This document shows positions 1 to 7,340 of a DNA stretch of 8,693 nt, piece after piece. Each line of letters opens with the position of its first letter. The first letter of the stretch is position 1. Location of the stretch: assembly GCA_017407375.1 (NCBI GenBank), contig JAFQWT010000022.1, positions 1 through 8,693 on the forward strand. The letters are read 5' to 3'. Below the pieces are notes generated by a model. The model had not been told where the DNA came from. It searched no databases and saw nothing but the letters and a program-made list of their open reading frames with translations. The DNA is from Clostridia bacterium (GTDB lineage: Bacteria; Bacillota; Clostridia; Oscillospirales; CAG-272). A program made the translations under genes and the position numbers.

Positions 1-1266
<1,266 letters not shown>

Positions 1267-1285
1267 ATTTTCTTCCTTTCGGACG

Positions 1286-3292
1286 TCAGAGGTCGGCGTC
1301 CTGAATGTATTTGTAGCCGTTTTCGGAAATGAAGCGCTTGCGCTCCTGCAGCTCGTCACCGAGCAGGGTATCGAACATATACGCTGTCGCCTCGGCCTCC
1401 GCGGGAGAGACGGCAATGAGGCGGCGGGTGGCGGGGTTCATGGTGGTCTTCCACATCATCTCGGGCTCGTTCTCACCAAGACCCTTGGAGCGCTGGAGCG
1501 TGTACTTCTTGTCCCCGAGCTTTTTGAGGATCTCGGCCTTCTCGGCCTCGTTGTAGGCAAAGAGGATCTCGTTCCCCGCCGTGATCTCAAAAAGAGGCGA
1601 CTCGGCAATGAAGATGCGCCCCTCCTTGATGAGGGTGGGCAAAAGACGGTAGAAGAGCGTCAGAAGCAGGGTGCGGATCTGGAAGCCGTCCTCATCGGCA
1701 TCGGTGCAGATGATGATGCGCTTCCAGCGGAGGGAGGCAAGGTCAAAGCGGACAAGGTCCCCCTTCACCTTCCCGTCGATCTCCACGCCGCAGCCGATGA
1801 CGCGAAGGAGGTCGCAGATGATCTTGCTCTCAAAGATCTTTGCATAGGTGCTCTTCATACAGTTGAGCGTTTTACCGCGGACAGGGATGATGGCCTGGTA
1901 CTCGGCATTGCGGCCGAGCTTACAGGAGGTCAGGGCCGAGTCGCCCTCCACGATATAAAGCTCTCTAAGGTCGGGGTCCTTCGAGCGGCAGCCGACAAAC
2001 TTCTCGACACGGTTCGAGATATCCGTGGTGCTTTGCAGCTTCTTTTTGATGTCGAGGCGGTTTTCCTCGGCCTTCTCGCGGCTCCGCTTGTTGATGAGGG
2101 CCTGGTTGGCAAAGATGCCCGCCTCGGTGGGGTTCTCGGCGAAGTAGACCTCCAGGTGCTGCTTGATGAAGTCGGTCATCGCCTTGGCGATGAAGACGTT
2201 GTTGATGGCCTTTTTGGTCTGGTTTTCGTACGAGGTCATGGTCGAGGCGCTGTTGACGACGACAAGGAGACAGTCGGCAATGTCGGCAAAGGTGACCTTC
2301 GACTCGTTTTTCGTGTACTTGCCCTGGGCGCGGATGTACTGATCGAGCGCCGAGGTGAAGCCAAGGCGCACCGCCTTGTCGGGAGCGCCGCCGTACTCAA
2401 GAAAGCTTGAGTTGTGGTAGTACTCGGTCCTTGCCGCCGTGTTGGTGACGGCAAAGGCGATGTCGGCCTTCAGCTTATATTCGGGCTTATCCTCACGGTC
2501 GCGGCCGCGCGTTTCAAGGTGCCAAAGGACGGGCGAGGTGAGGGCGTTCCCCTCCACGATGCCGCCGACGTAATCCATAAGACCGTTCGGAAAGCAATAG
2601 GAGCTTTCGGTAAAGCTGCCGCGCTCCCCCTCCACGCGCAGCACGAAGGTGATGCCCGCATTGACCACCGCCTGACGGTGGAGCGTGACCTCATAGAATT
2701 CCAGGGGAATGGCAATGTCGGTAAAGACCTCAAGGTCGGGCAGCCAGCGGATCACGGTGCCGTGGCGCTTTTTATCGGCGGGGGTGAGCTCACGCACGGC
2801 AAGGTCGCCGTCCGGCTCACCGCGGTGAAAGGAGATCTCGGAAAGGGTGGTGCCGTTGTAGGAGCGCACCTGCATATAGCTTGAGGAATACTGCGTGGCG
2901 CACGCGCCAAGACCGTTAAGACCGAGCGAATACTCGTAGGCGGCGGCACCGTCGTTATTGTCGTACTTACCGCCCGCGTACATCTCACAGAAGATGAGCT
3001 CCCAGTTGTAGCGCCCCTCCTTCTCGTTCCAGCCGAGGGGCACACCGCGGCCCGCATCCTCCACCTCGATCGAGCGGTCGGCATACACGGTGACAAGGAT
3101 CTTTTTGCCGTAACCCTCGCGCGCCTCGTCCACCGAGTTTGCAAGGATCTCAAAGAAGGAATGCTGGCACCCCTCAAGACCGTCCGAGCCGAAGATGACG
3201 GCAGGGCGCTTTCTTACGCGGTCCGCCCCCTTGAGCGAGGTGATGCTTTGGTCGTTGTATTCACGCTGTGCGGCTGTTGGAGTCTTCGGCAT
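1286..3292 (-). CDS. Divergent type IIA DNA topoisomerase B subunit (GyrB/ParE family ATPase, Toprim)
   Basis: This is the ATP-hydrolysing, Toprim-bearing subunit of a gyrase or topoisomerase IV-like enzyme, which would act on DNA with a GyrA/ParC-like partner. Of its 668 residues, the GHKL ATPase spans about 15-235: Glu48 and Asn52 in the FEILANSVDEA helix, Asp79 in DAGRGVP, GGKYD at 107-111 and the glycine-rich lid GLNGLGA at 124-130. The transducer follows, with the QTK loop at 358-360 whose Lys360 should contact the gamma-phosphate. Toprim has EGDSA at 449-453 and DADED at 531-535, then KGLGE at 603-607. All catalytic residues I can place are present, so it should be active. Several normally fixed stretches are altered: RPAVIFG instead of RPGMYIG, GLNGLGACATQ instead of GLHGVGASVVN, and EGDSALTSCK instead of EGDSAGGSAK. 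There is no GyrA/ParC gene beside it within the window. The ATG at 3290-3292 has AAAGGGGGA five bases upstream and a consensus promoter ahead. The sequence does not decide between gyrase and topoisomerase IV; it may be an extra paralogue. Confidence 0.9.
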   Translation of the reverse strand: MPKTPTAAQREYNDQSITSLKGADRVRKRPAVIFGSDGLEGCQHSFFEILANSVDEAREGYGKKILVTVYADRSIEVEDAGRGVPLGWNEKEGRYNWELIFCEMYAGGKYDNNDGAAAYEYSLGLNGLGACATQYSSSYMQVRSYNGTTLSEISFHRGEPDGDLAVRELTPADKKRHGTVIRWLPDLEVFTDIAIPLEFYEVTLHRQAVVNAGITFVLRVEGERGSFTESSYCFPNGLMDYVGGIVEGNALTSPVLWHLETRGRDREDKPEYKLKADIAFAVTNTAARTEYYHNSSFLEYGGAPDKAVRLGFTSALDQYIRAQGKYTKNESKVTFADIADCLLVVVNSASTMTSYENQTKKAINNVFIAKAMTDFIKQHLEVYFAENPTEAGIFANQALINKRSREKAEENRLDIKKKLQSTTDISNRVEKFVGCRSKDPDLRELYIVEGDSALTSCKLGRNAEYQAIIPVRGKTLNCMKSTYAKIFESKIICDLLRVIGCGVEIDGKVKGDLVRFDLASLRWKRIIICTDADEDGFQIRTLLLTLFYRLLPTLIKEGRIFIAESPLFEITAGNEILFAYNEAEKAEILKKLGDKKYTLQRSKGLGENEPEMMWKTTMNPATRRLIAVSPAEAEATAYMFDTLLGDELQERKRFISENGYKYIQDADL

Positions 3293-3327
3293 GGCGTCCC
3301 CCTTTGATTTTACTACTTAACTATCAT

Positions 3328-3356
3328 AGTATACCAAAGAAGACGGCAAATGTCAA
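3328..3356 (-). promoter_or_regulatory. Sigma-70/SigA-type promoter of the topoisomerase-gpmI unit
   Basis: Read on the minus strand, TTGACA (3351-3356) and TATACT (3328-3333) are separated by exactly 17 bases. Transcription would start near 3321, giving a leader of about 28 bases to the ATG at 3292. The -35 is a perfect consensus and the -10 has one mismatch, so strong constitutive expression is expected. No operator-like palindrome is seen around it. Confidence 0.85.
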
Positions 3357-3370
3357 GAATTCCCCAAGGA

Positions 3371-3403
3371 AAAAGAGAGAAGCGGGGGTCCCGCTCCTCT
3401 TTT
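3371..3403 (-). terminator. Intrinsic terminator after the araC-family gene
   Basis: AGCGGG (3381-3386) pairs with CCCGCT (3390-3395) around a 3-base GGT loop. The outer arms AAAAGAG (3371-3377) and CTCTTTT (3397-3403) extend the stem past a small internal bulge. On the minus strand it lies about 60 bases after the regulator's stop codon and ends in a pyrimidine/T-rich tail. The near-symmetry would also let it work on the plus strand. It sits just upstream of the topoisomerase promoter, which insulates that unit from read-through. Confidence 0.65.
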
Positions 3404-3463
3404 CTATTTCGTCTCACGGCAGTTGGGCTTTTCAAGACGAGCCACGGCGAAAGACACGAAGCT

Positions 3464-4243
3464 CTATCGCCGAGGGCTTATTGGTTCGAGCCCATTTCGG
3501 CTACGGTAATAGGATTGGATGCTGCCAAAGCCCGCCTCAAAGATCAGGGGGGTGATGTCGGCCTTCGGATCCTCGGCGAGGCGCTGACGGATATAGGCCA
3601 GGCGCAGGCGGTTGACGTAGGCCTTGACGTTGGTCTTCATAAAGTGGTGAAACACGCGCGAAAGGTGCGCCGCACTGTACCCGAGGCCCGAGGCCACCGA
3701 CTGAAGCGTGATGGGCTCACGGTAATGCCGGTTGATGTAGGTAAGGAGCCGGCGGATGAGGCCCACGTCCCGCCCCTCCTCGACCTCGACGAGCGCACTC
3801 CCGGAAAGCAGGCGCGCCAGCATATAATCGAGCGTGGAGGCGACAAGATACTCGTTTCCCGCCGCAAGGAGCACGGTATCGACAAGGGAGAGCAAGAGCT
3901 CACAAAGCGCCCCGTCCCGAAACAGCGGTGTGCTTGGCCGCCGCCCGTGCTGATACGCCGAAAAGCGCGAAAGATAGCGCTGGGGGATGATCAGCACGCA
4001 GTCGTCGTCCGCCCCGCCGTCCGAGAGGCGCTCATAGGAATGGATGTCATAGCTGTCGCAAAGAAGGACCGTGCCGTCACCCACCCGATATTGGCTTCCG
4101 TTGACCTCGGCAAGATAGTCCCCCCGTTTGACTATCAAAAGCTCCACGTTGATGTGAAAGTGCGGTCGATAGGAATGGTTGCCGTTGCGGATGATGCGCA
4201 GCTCTCGGTCGTTTTCGCGCAATTCCTCATAAAAAGCATTCAT
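3464..4243 (-). CDS. AraC-family transcriptional regulator (cupin sensor plus two-HTH domain)
   Basis: The 259-residue cytoplasmic DNA-binding protein has an N-terminal cupin-like sensor (about 20-95), with RPHFHINVEL at 26-35 carrying His28, His30 and Glu34, and a C-terminal AraC/XylS DNA-binding region (about 160-259). The first helix-turn-helix (ITLQSVASGLGYSAAHLSRVF, about 178-198) and linker helix are typical. The second (about 229-259) begins normally with FEAGFGSIQSYYR, but about four residues are absent between the conserved SYY and the following glycine, and the C-terminal end is unusual (SRNGLEPISPRR). It is divergent from the GH3 gene, the standard arrangement for a sugar-sensing activator of the neighbouring enzyme; that target is an inference. 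The only usable ATG after an in-frame upstream stop is at 4241-4243, and no Shine-Dalgarno sequence precedes it. Length and domain order fit carbohydrate regulators of the RhaR/MelR type, but the ligand cannot be read from the sequence. Confidence 0.9.
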   Translation of the reverse strand: MNAFYEELRENDRELRIIRNGNHSYRPHFHINVELLIVKRGDYLAEVNGSQYRVGDGTVLLCDSYDIHSYERLSDGGADDDCVLIIPQRYLSRFSAYQHGRRPSTPLFRDGALCELLLSLVDTVLLAAGNEYLVASTLDYMLARLLSGSALVEVEEGRDVGLIRRLLTYINRHYREPITLQSVASGLGYSAAHLSRVFHHFMKTNVKAYVNRLRLAYIRQRLAEDPKADITPLIFEAGFGSIQSYYRSRNGLEPISPRR

Positions 4244-4249
4244 ATAATG

Positions 4250-4278
4250 AAAATATCATTTTTTGAGAGCTTTTGCAA
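4250..4278 (-). promoter_or_regulatory. Putative promoter of the araC-family gene, possibly leaderless
   Basis: On the minus strand TTGCAA (4273-4278) and TATTTT (4250-4255) are 17 bases apart. A start six to seven bases beyond the -10 falls at or within one base of the A of the ATG at 4243, so the transcript would have almost no leader. This agrees with the missing ribosome binding site. Both hexamers are imperfect and the region is AT-rich, so a chance match is possible. Confidence 0.45.
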
Positions 4279-4319
4279 GGGTTTTTGCTATATTTTTTAG
4301 AAAAAAGATGTTTTATAAT
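4271..4319 (+). promoter_or_regulatory. Putative activator-dependent promoter of the GH3 gene with nearby direct repeat
   Basis: A perfect -10 TATAAT lies at 4314-4319, but the place of the -35 (around 4291-4296, TATTTT) is poor. A strong -10 with a weak -35 is common at promoters that need an activator, here most simply the divergent AraC-type protein. Just upstream, TTTTGC occurs twice (4271-4276 and 4283-4288), 12 bases apart, and overlaps the proposed -35 of the divergent gene. It could be an operator, though the repeat is short and the region low in complexity. Confidence 0.45.
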
Positions 4320-4343
4320 AAAAGTAGTGATACATTTACTTAC

Positions 4344-4350
4344 AAAGGAG
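4344..4350 (+). promoter_or_regulatory. Ribosome binding site that fixes the GH3 start
   Basis: AAAGGAG is followed by six bases and then ATG at 4357-4359. This settles the start: the frame stays open further upstream to a TTG at 4273, but the extra 28 codons lie in promoter-like DNA, include the -10 element, and give no GH3-like sequence. Confidence 0.9.
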
Positions 4351-4356
4351 ATCGTT

Positions 4357-6360
4357 ATGGCAACCTACAAGCTCTCGGATTTCACCCTGGACGAAAAGCT
4401 GCACCTGCTCTCGGGTAAGGACAACTGGCACCTTTGGGACGGGGACGGCAAGCTCCCCCTGCTCCGCCTGGCGGACGGCCCCCACGGTATGCGGATCTAC
4501 AATGAGGACGGCAGCGTGAAGCCCGCCACCGCCATGCCCTGCCTCTCCGCCATCGGCTCCACCTTCAACCGTGAGCTTGCCTACCTTTCGGGCAATACGA
4601 TCGCCGATGAGTGCATTGAGATGGGCGCCGCCGTGCTTCTGGCCCCGGGCGTCAACACCCGCCGCTGCCCCCTCAACGGCCGTAACTTTGAGTATTTCTC
4701 GGAGGACCCCTTCCTTTCGGGCGAGCTGGGGGCCGCGTACATCGAGGGCGTGCAGGTCAAGGGGATCGGCACGAGCTTAAAGCATTACTGCGCCAACCTG
4801 CGGGAATACGACCGCTTTTACCAGGGCTGCGACATTGATGAGCGCGCGCTCCGTGAGATCTATCTCGCCGCGTTTGAGGGCGCCCTGCGCGCCAAGCCCT
4901 ACACGGTGATGTGCAGCTTCACCCCCATCAACGGCGTTTATGCCTCGGAGAACCGCTATCTTCTGAAGGATATGCTGCGCGACGAGTTCGGGTTTGACGG
5001 TGTGGTCATCTCGGACTGGGGCGCTGTGCACAGCATCTATAAGTCGGTCAAGGCGGGCCTGGATCTGACCATGCCCTACCGCGCCGACAACTATAGCCGC
5101 CTGAAGGAGGCCTACGAGCGCGGCCTTCTCAGCGACGAGGAGATCGACTTCTGCGTCCGGAACATCCTTACGCTCATTGAAAGAACGCAGAATGACCGAA
5201 AGGTCGTCACCACCACCAAGGAGGAGCGCTACCAAAACGCCGTCAGGATCGCCAAGGAGGCGGTGGTGCTCTTAAAGAACGAGGACGGCCTTCTCCCCCT
5301 GCGCGCGGGCAACGTGCTGATCAGCGGCAGCTTTGTGCGCCGTCCCCCCACGGGCGGCGGCGGCTCCTCCTTTGTGGAGACCACCTACGTCCAGCGCCCG
5401 CTCAACGAGCTTCTGAACGAAAAGGGCGGCGCCACCTACGAGACACCCGCCGGCCACGCCATCGACTCGAAGGGAAAGATCCCGATCGGGCTCCGCAACC
5501 TGTATCACGCCGCCTACGGCAAGGATGCCGTGGTCCTTTGCGTGGGTGAGGACAACACCGTGGAGTGCGAGAGCTTTGACCGCCAGAGCATCCGCCTAAA
5601 CCCCCAGACCGAAAGGATGATCCTCGACACCGCCGCGATCAACGAGAACGTGGTCGTTCTGGTGTACGCCGGCTCCGCCATCGATATGAGCGCCTGGATC
5701 GATAAGGTCAAGGCCGTCGTTTTTGTCGGCTTCCTCGGTGAGGGTGTGAACGAGGCGCTGGCCGCCATCCTCTCGGGTGAGGTATCGCCAAGCGGTAAGC
5801 TGACCGAAAGCTTCCCCCTGTCGCTTAAGGAGAGCTGCGCCGGCACCGATCCCGGCAACGGCTACACCGAGTGGTTCCAAGAGGGTATCTTTGTCGGCTA
5901 CCGCTATTACGACAAGTGGGACAAGGAGGTCCTCTTCCCCTTCGGTCACGGTCTCTCCTATGCCGACCTCACTTACAGCAACCTGCGTATTGAGAAAAAG
6001 AGCGAGACCGACTACACGGTCACCTACGATATTGAAAACCGCTCGGACTTTGACGCCATGGAGGCCTCCCAGGTCTACGTGTCCGACGTCTTCAGCATGG
6101 TGACGCGCCCCAAAAAGGAGCTGAAGGGCTTTTCGAAGGACCTCATTCCCGCGCACGGAAAAACCACGGTCAGCGTCCCGCTGAACGCCCGCTCCTTTGC
6201 CTACTATAACACCTCGCTTAAGGACTGGCACATTGAAAACGGCATCTTCAAGATCCTGGTGGGTGCCTCCTCGCGCGATATCCGCCTCTCGGCCGACATT
6301 GAGATCACCCTGCCCGACGAGACGCAGTACAGCGTTTATTTCGCACAGCATGTAATGTAA
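4357..6360 (+). CDS. Glycoside hydrolase family 3, beta-glucosidase-type enzyme
   Basis: This 667-residue retaining glycosidase should release glucose (or a related sugar such as xylose) from the non-reducing end of beta-linked oligosaccharides or glycosides. The TIM-barrel domain (about 1-285) shows DGPHG at 40-44, the substrate-binding KH pair at 142-143 and the nucleophile Asp220 in VVISDWGAVHS. The alpha/beta sandwich (about 295-500) contains GGGGSSFVE at 333-341 and ECESFDR at 403-409. Glu405 is the best acid/base candidate by comparison with the EGYDR-type motif of three-domain GH3 enzymes. PFGHGLSY at 528-535 leads into a C-terminal fibronectin III-like domain (about 568-650). There is no signal peptide or membrane segment, so it is probably cytoplasmic and acts on imported substrates, yet no transporter gene is visible nearby. 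It is a one-gene transcript, divergent from the AraC-type gene and closed by a strong terminator. Family assignment is secure; substrate specificity is not, since GH3 also covers xylosidases and others. Confidence 0.95.
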   Translation: MATYKLSDFTLDEKLHLLSGKDNWHLWDGDGKLPLLRLADGPHGMRIYNEDGSVKPATAMPCLSAIGSTFNRELAYLSGNTIADECIEMGAAVLLAPGVNTRRCPLNGRNFEYFSEDPFLSGELGAAYIEGVQVKGIGTSLKHYCANLREYDRFYQGCDIDERALREIYLAAFEGALRAKPYTVMCSFTPINGVYASENRYLLKDMLRDEFGFDGVVISDWGAVHSIYKSVKAGLDLTMPYRADNYSRLKEAYERGLLSDEEIDFCVRNILTLIERTQNDRKVVTTTKEERYQNAVRIAKEAVVLLKNEDGLLPLRAGNVLISGSFVRRPPTGGGGSSFVETTYVQRPLNELLNEKGGATYETPAGHAIDSKGKIPIGLRNLYHAAYGKDAVVLCVGEDNTVECESFDRQSIRLNPQTERMILDTAAINENVVVLVYAGSAIDMSAWIDKVKAVVFVGFLGEGVNEALAAILSGEVSPSGKLTESFPLSLKESCAGTDPGNGYTEWFQEGIFVGYRYYDKWDKEVLFPFGHGLSYADLTYSNLRIEKKSETDYTVTYDIENRSDFDAMEASQVYVSDVFSMVTRPKKELKGFSKDLIPAHGKTTVSVPLNARSFAYYNTSLKDWHIENGIFKILVGASSRDIRLSADIEITLPDETQYSVYFAQHVM

Positions 6361-6403
6361 GATTTACAAAACAAAAAAAGTGCGCACACCGTACGCGCAA
6401 AAC

Positions 6404-6437
6404 AAAAAAGGAACGGCCCCGAGGGCCGTTCCTTTTT
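6404..6437. terminator. Strong bidirectional terminator between convergent genes
   Basis: A perfect 10-base stem, GGAACGGCCC (6410-6419) with GGGCCGTTCC (6423-6432), has a 3-base loop, a six-A tract before it and five T after it. It therefore works in both directions, ending the GH3 transcript (stop at 6360) and the minus-strand unit whose last gene stops at 6455. Confidence 0.95.
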
Positions 6438-6454
6438 CCTTTGGGGGTGTGCGG

Positions 6455-6706
6455 TCAGTCGGCCAGCACCGTGATGCGGTCGTTAACGACCTCGGTATAA
6501 AGGTCAACGATCCAGGCCACCGCGTTGCCAATACCCGTGAAGGTGGCAAGGAGCCCTGCCACCAGCGTGACGGCGTTCCCCTTTTCCGCAAAGCGGAGGA
6601 TGCGGTAGATGCCGCCGATGATACCGCCAAAGAGGACCTGCAGGACGATCTTGGCGAGGCGGGGCAGCGCCTCATACATCTCGGTGAGTGTTTGCTTTTT
6701 TGCCAT
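6455..6706 (-). CDS. Small two-helix membrane protein of unknown function
   Basis: I do not recognise a named family for this 83-residue protein. A short charged N-terminus (MAKKQTLTEMYE) is followed by two hydrophobic stretches, about 18-38 (glycine-rich, with LFGGIIGGIYRI) and about 45-68 (AVTLVAGLLATFTGIGNAVAWIV), separated by the basic/polar turn RFAEKGN. The tail is short and acidic (DRITVLAD). This pattern fits an inner-membrane hairpin. That it is a real gene is supported by an ideal AGGAGG (6715-6720) eight bases before the ATG at 6704-6706, and by its place 35 bases downstream of the VOC gene on the same strand, with a shared terminator after it. Nothing links it functionally to that neighbour except likely co-transcription. 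Confidence 0.8.
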   Translation of the reverse strand: MAKKQTLTEMYEALPRLAKIVLQVLFGGIIGGIYRILRFAEKGNAVTLVAGLLATFTGIGNAVAWIVDLYTEVVNDRITVLAD

Positions 6707-6741
6707 GGTGATTTCCTCCTATATAAAATGTGGGTGAAGGA

Positions 6742-7158
6742 TCAAAAGCCGTAGGCCTTTTCCTTGCAGAACTCGATCTGCTCGCCGTCAGGCCCTGCCA
6801 CAAAGGCAAGGCGCAGGGTGATCCTCTTGGGGGAGGACTCCAGCGGCTTGTCGGTCGGGGGGATGAGGGAGGTGGCGCCCGCCTCCAGGGCGATGCGATA
6901 GGCCTCGTCCACGTTCTCCACGGCAAAGGCCAGGTGGAGCCACTTGCCGTTCACGGCGTACTCGTCTCCGCCCTTGGCAAACTGCTCAAGCTGGGAGCCG
7001 TCCCAGATGTCCAGCAGCATGATGCGCCCACGGCCCTCACCCCACGTGACGTAGGGGGTAAAGCCGAGCGCCTTGTAAAACTCAAGCGACTTATCAAAGT
7101 CCTTTGCCACGATCGCGGCGTGGGCGTAATGAATGCCCTTGATCCTTGCGTTTGCCAT
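6742..7158 (-). CDS. VOC-superfamily (glyoxalase/dioxygenase fold) metalloprotein
   Basis: This 138-residue protein consists of one vicinal-oxygen-chelate domain with two beta-alpha-beta-beta-beta repeats. The N-terminal half has HAAIVAKDFDKSLEFYKALGF (13-33), and the second half has HLAFAVENVDEAY (75-87) and GPDGEQIEF (122-130). The four positions that bind the metal in glyoxalase I appear filled: His13, Glu58, His75 and Glu129. The length matches lactoylglutathione lyase (about 135 residues), so removal of methylglyoxal or a similar small electrophile is possible. VOC proteins are diverse (lyases, epimerases, dioxygenases, antibiotic-resistance proteins), so the substrate stays open. The ATG at 7156-7158 has AGAGGAAA upstream and a good promoter beyond. 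It is the first gene of a two-gene unit with the small membrane protein and is divergent from lexA. Confidence 0.88.
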   Translation of the reverse strand: MANARIKGIHYAHAAIVAKDFDKSLEFYKALGFTPYVTWGEGRGRIMLLDIWDGSQLEQFAKGGDEYAVNGKWLHLAFAVENVDEAYRIALEAGATSLIPPTDKPLESSPKRITLRLAFVAGPDGEQIEFCKEKAYGF

Positions 7159-7199
7159 CCGATTTCCTCTTTTCCTTGGTTTGTGATCTCTTCCCTTAT

Positions 7200-7228
7200 A
7201 TGATAGCGCATTCGGGCCGAAATGTCAA
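7200..7228 (-). promoter_or_regulatory. Sigma-70/SigA-type promoter of the VOC-membrane protein unit
   Basis: On the minus strand TTGACA (7223-7228) and TATCAT (7200-7205) are 17 bases apart, giving a leader of about 35 bases before the ATG at 7158. Its -35 lies 40 bases from the -35 of the divergent lexA promoter, so a regulator bound between them could affect both. Confidence 0.8.
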
Positions 7229-7268
7229 CCGATAAGAGTCTAAATGAGAAAAAAGTTTCAAAAAGGGC

Positions 7269-7297
7269 TTGACAGACCCTTGAGCGTGTGCTATAAT
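7269..7297 (+). promoter_or_regulatory. Perfect consensus promoter of lexA
   Basis: TTGACA (7269-7274), a 17-base spacer and TATAAT (7292-7297) match the consensus completely. The start would be near 7304, with a 37-base leader. No canonical Firmicutes LexA box (GAAC-N4-GTTC) is present. Weak candidate operators are TGGG-N8-CCCA (7308-7323) just after the predicted start, and the CTTGA repeat at 7268-7272 and 7279-7283, which partly coincides with the -35. Confidence 0.9.
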
Positions 7298-7340
7298 GAC
7301 TTCACAATGGGCGTTATGTCCCAGAAAAGGAGAAATTGCC

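Noticed and set aside
3293..3463. Small coding frame or RNA gene in the topoisomerase-regulator intergenic region
   Set aside because: The sequence is accounted for by a promoter and a terminator. The open frames there (3268-3555, 3350-4300) lack start signals and run antisense into flanking genes.
4273..4356. Upstream extension of the GH3 protein by 28 residues from a TTG
   Set aside because: The stretch covers the promoter -10 and the Shine-Dalgarno sequence, and it has no similarity to GH3 N-termini.
5646..5659. GAAC-N6-GTTC resembling an SOS box
   Set aside because: The spacing is six, not four, and it lies inside the GH3 coding sequence far from any promoter.
6381..6399. TGCGC/GCGCA hairpin just before the strong terminator
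   Set aside because: The five-base stem has a nine-base loop and no T tract, and is likely incidental next to the perfect terminator at 6404-6437.
7296..7340. Alternative ATG start of lexA
   Set aside because: It overlaps the -10 element and lies upstream of the predicted transcription start, with no ribosome binding site.
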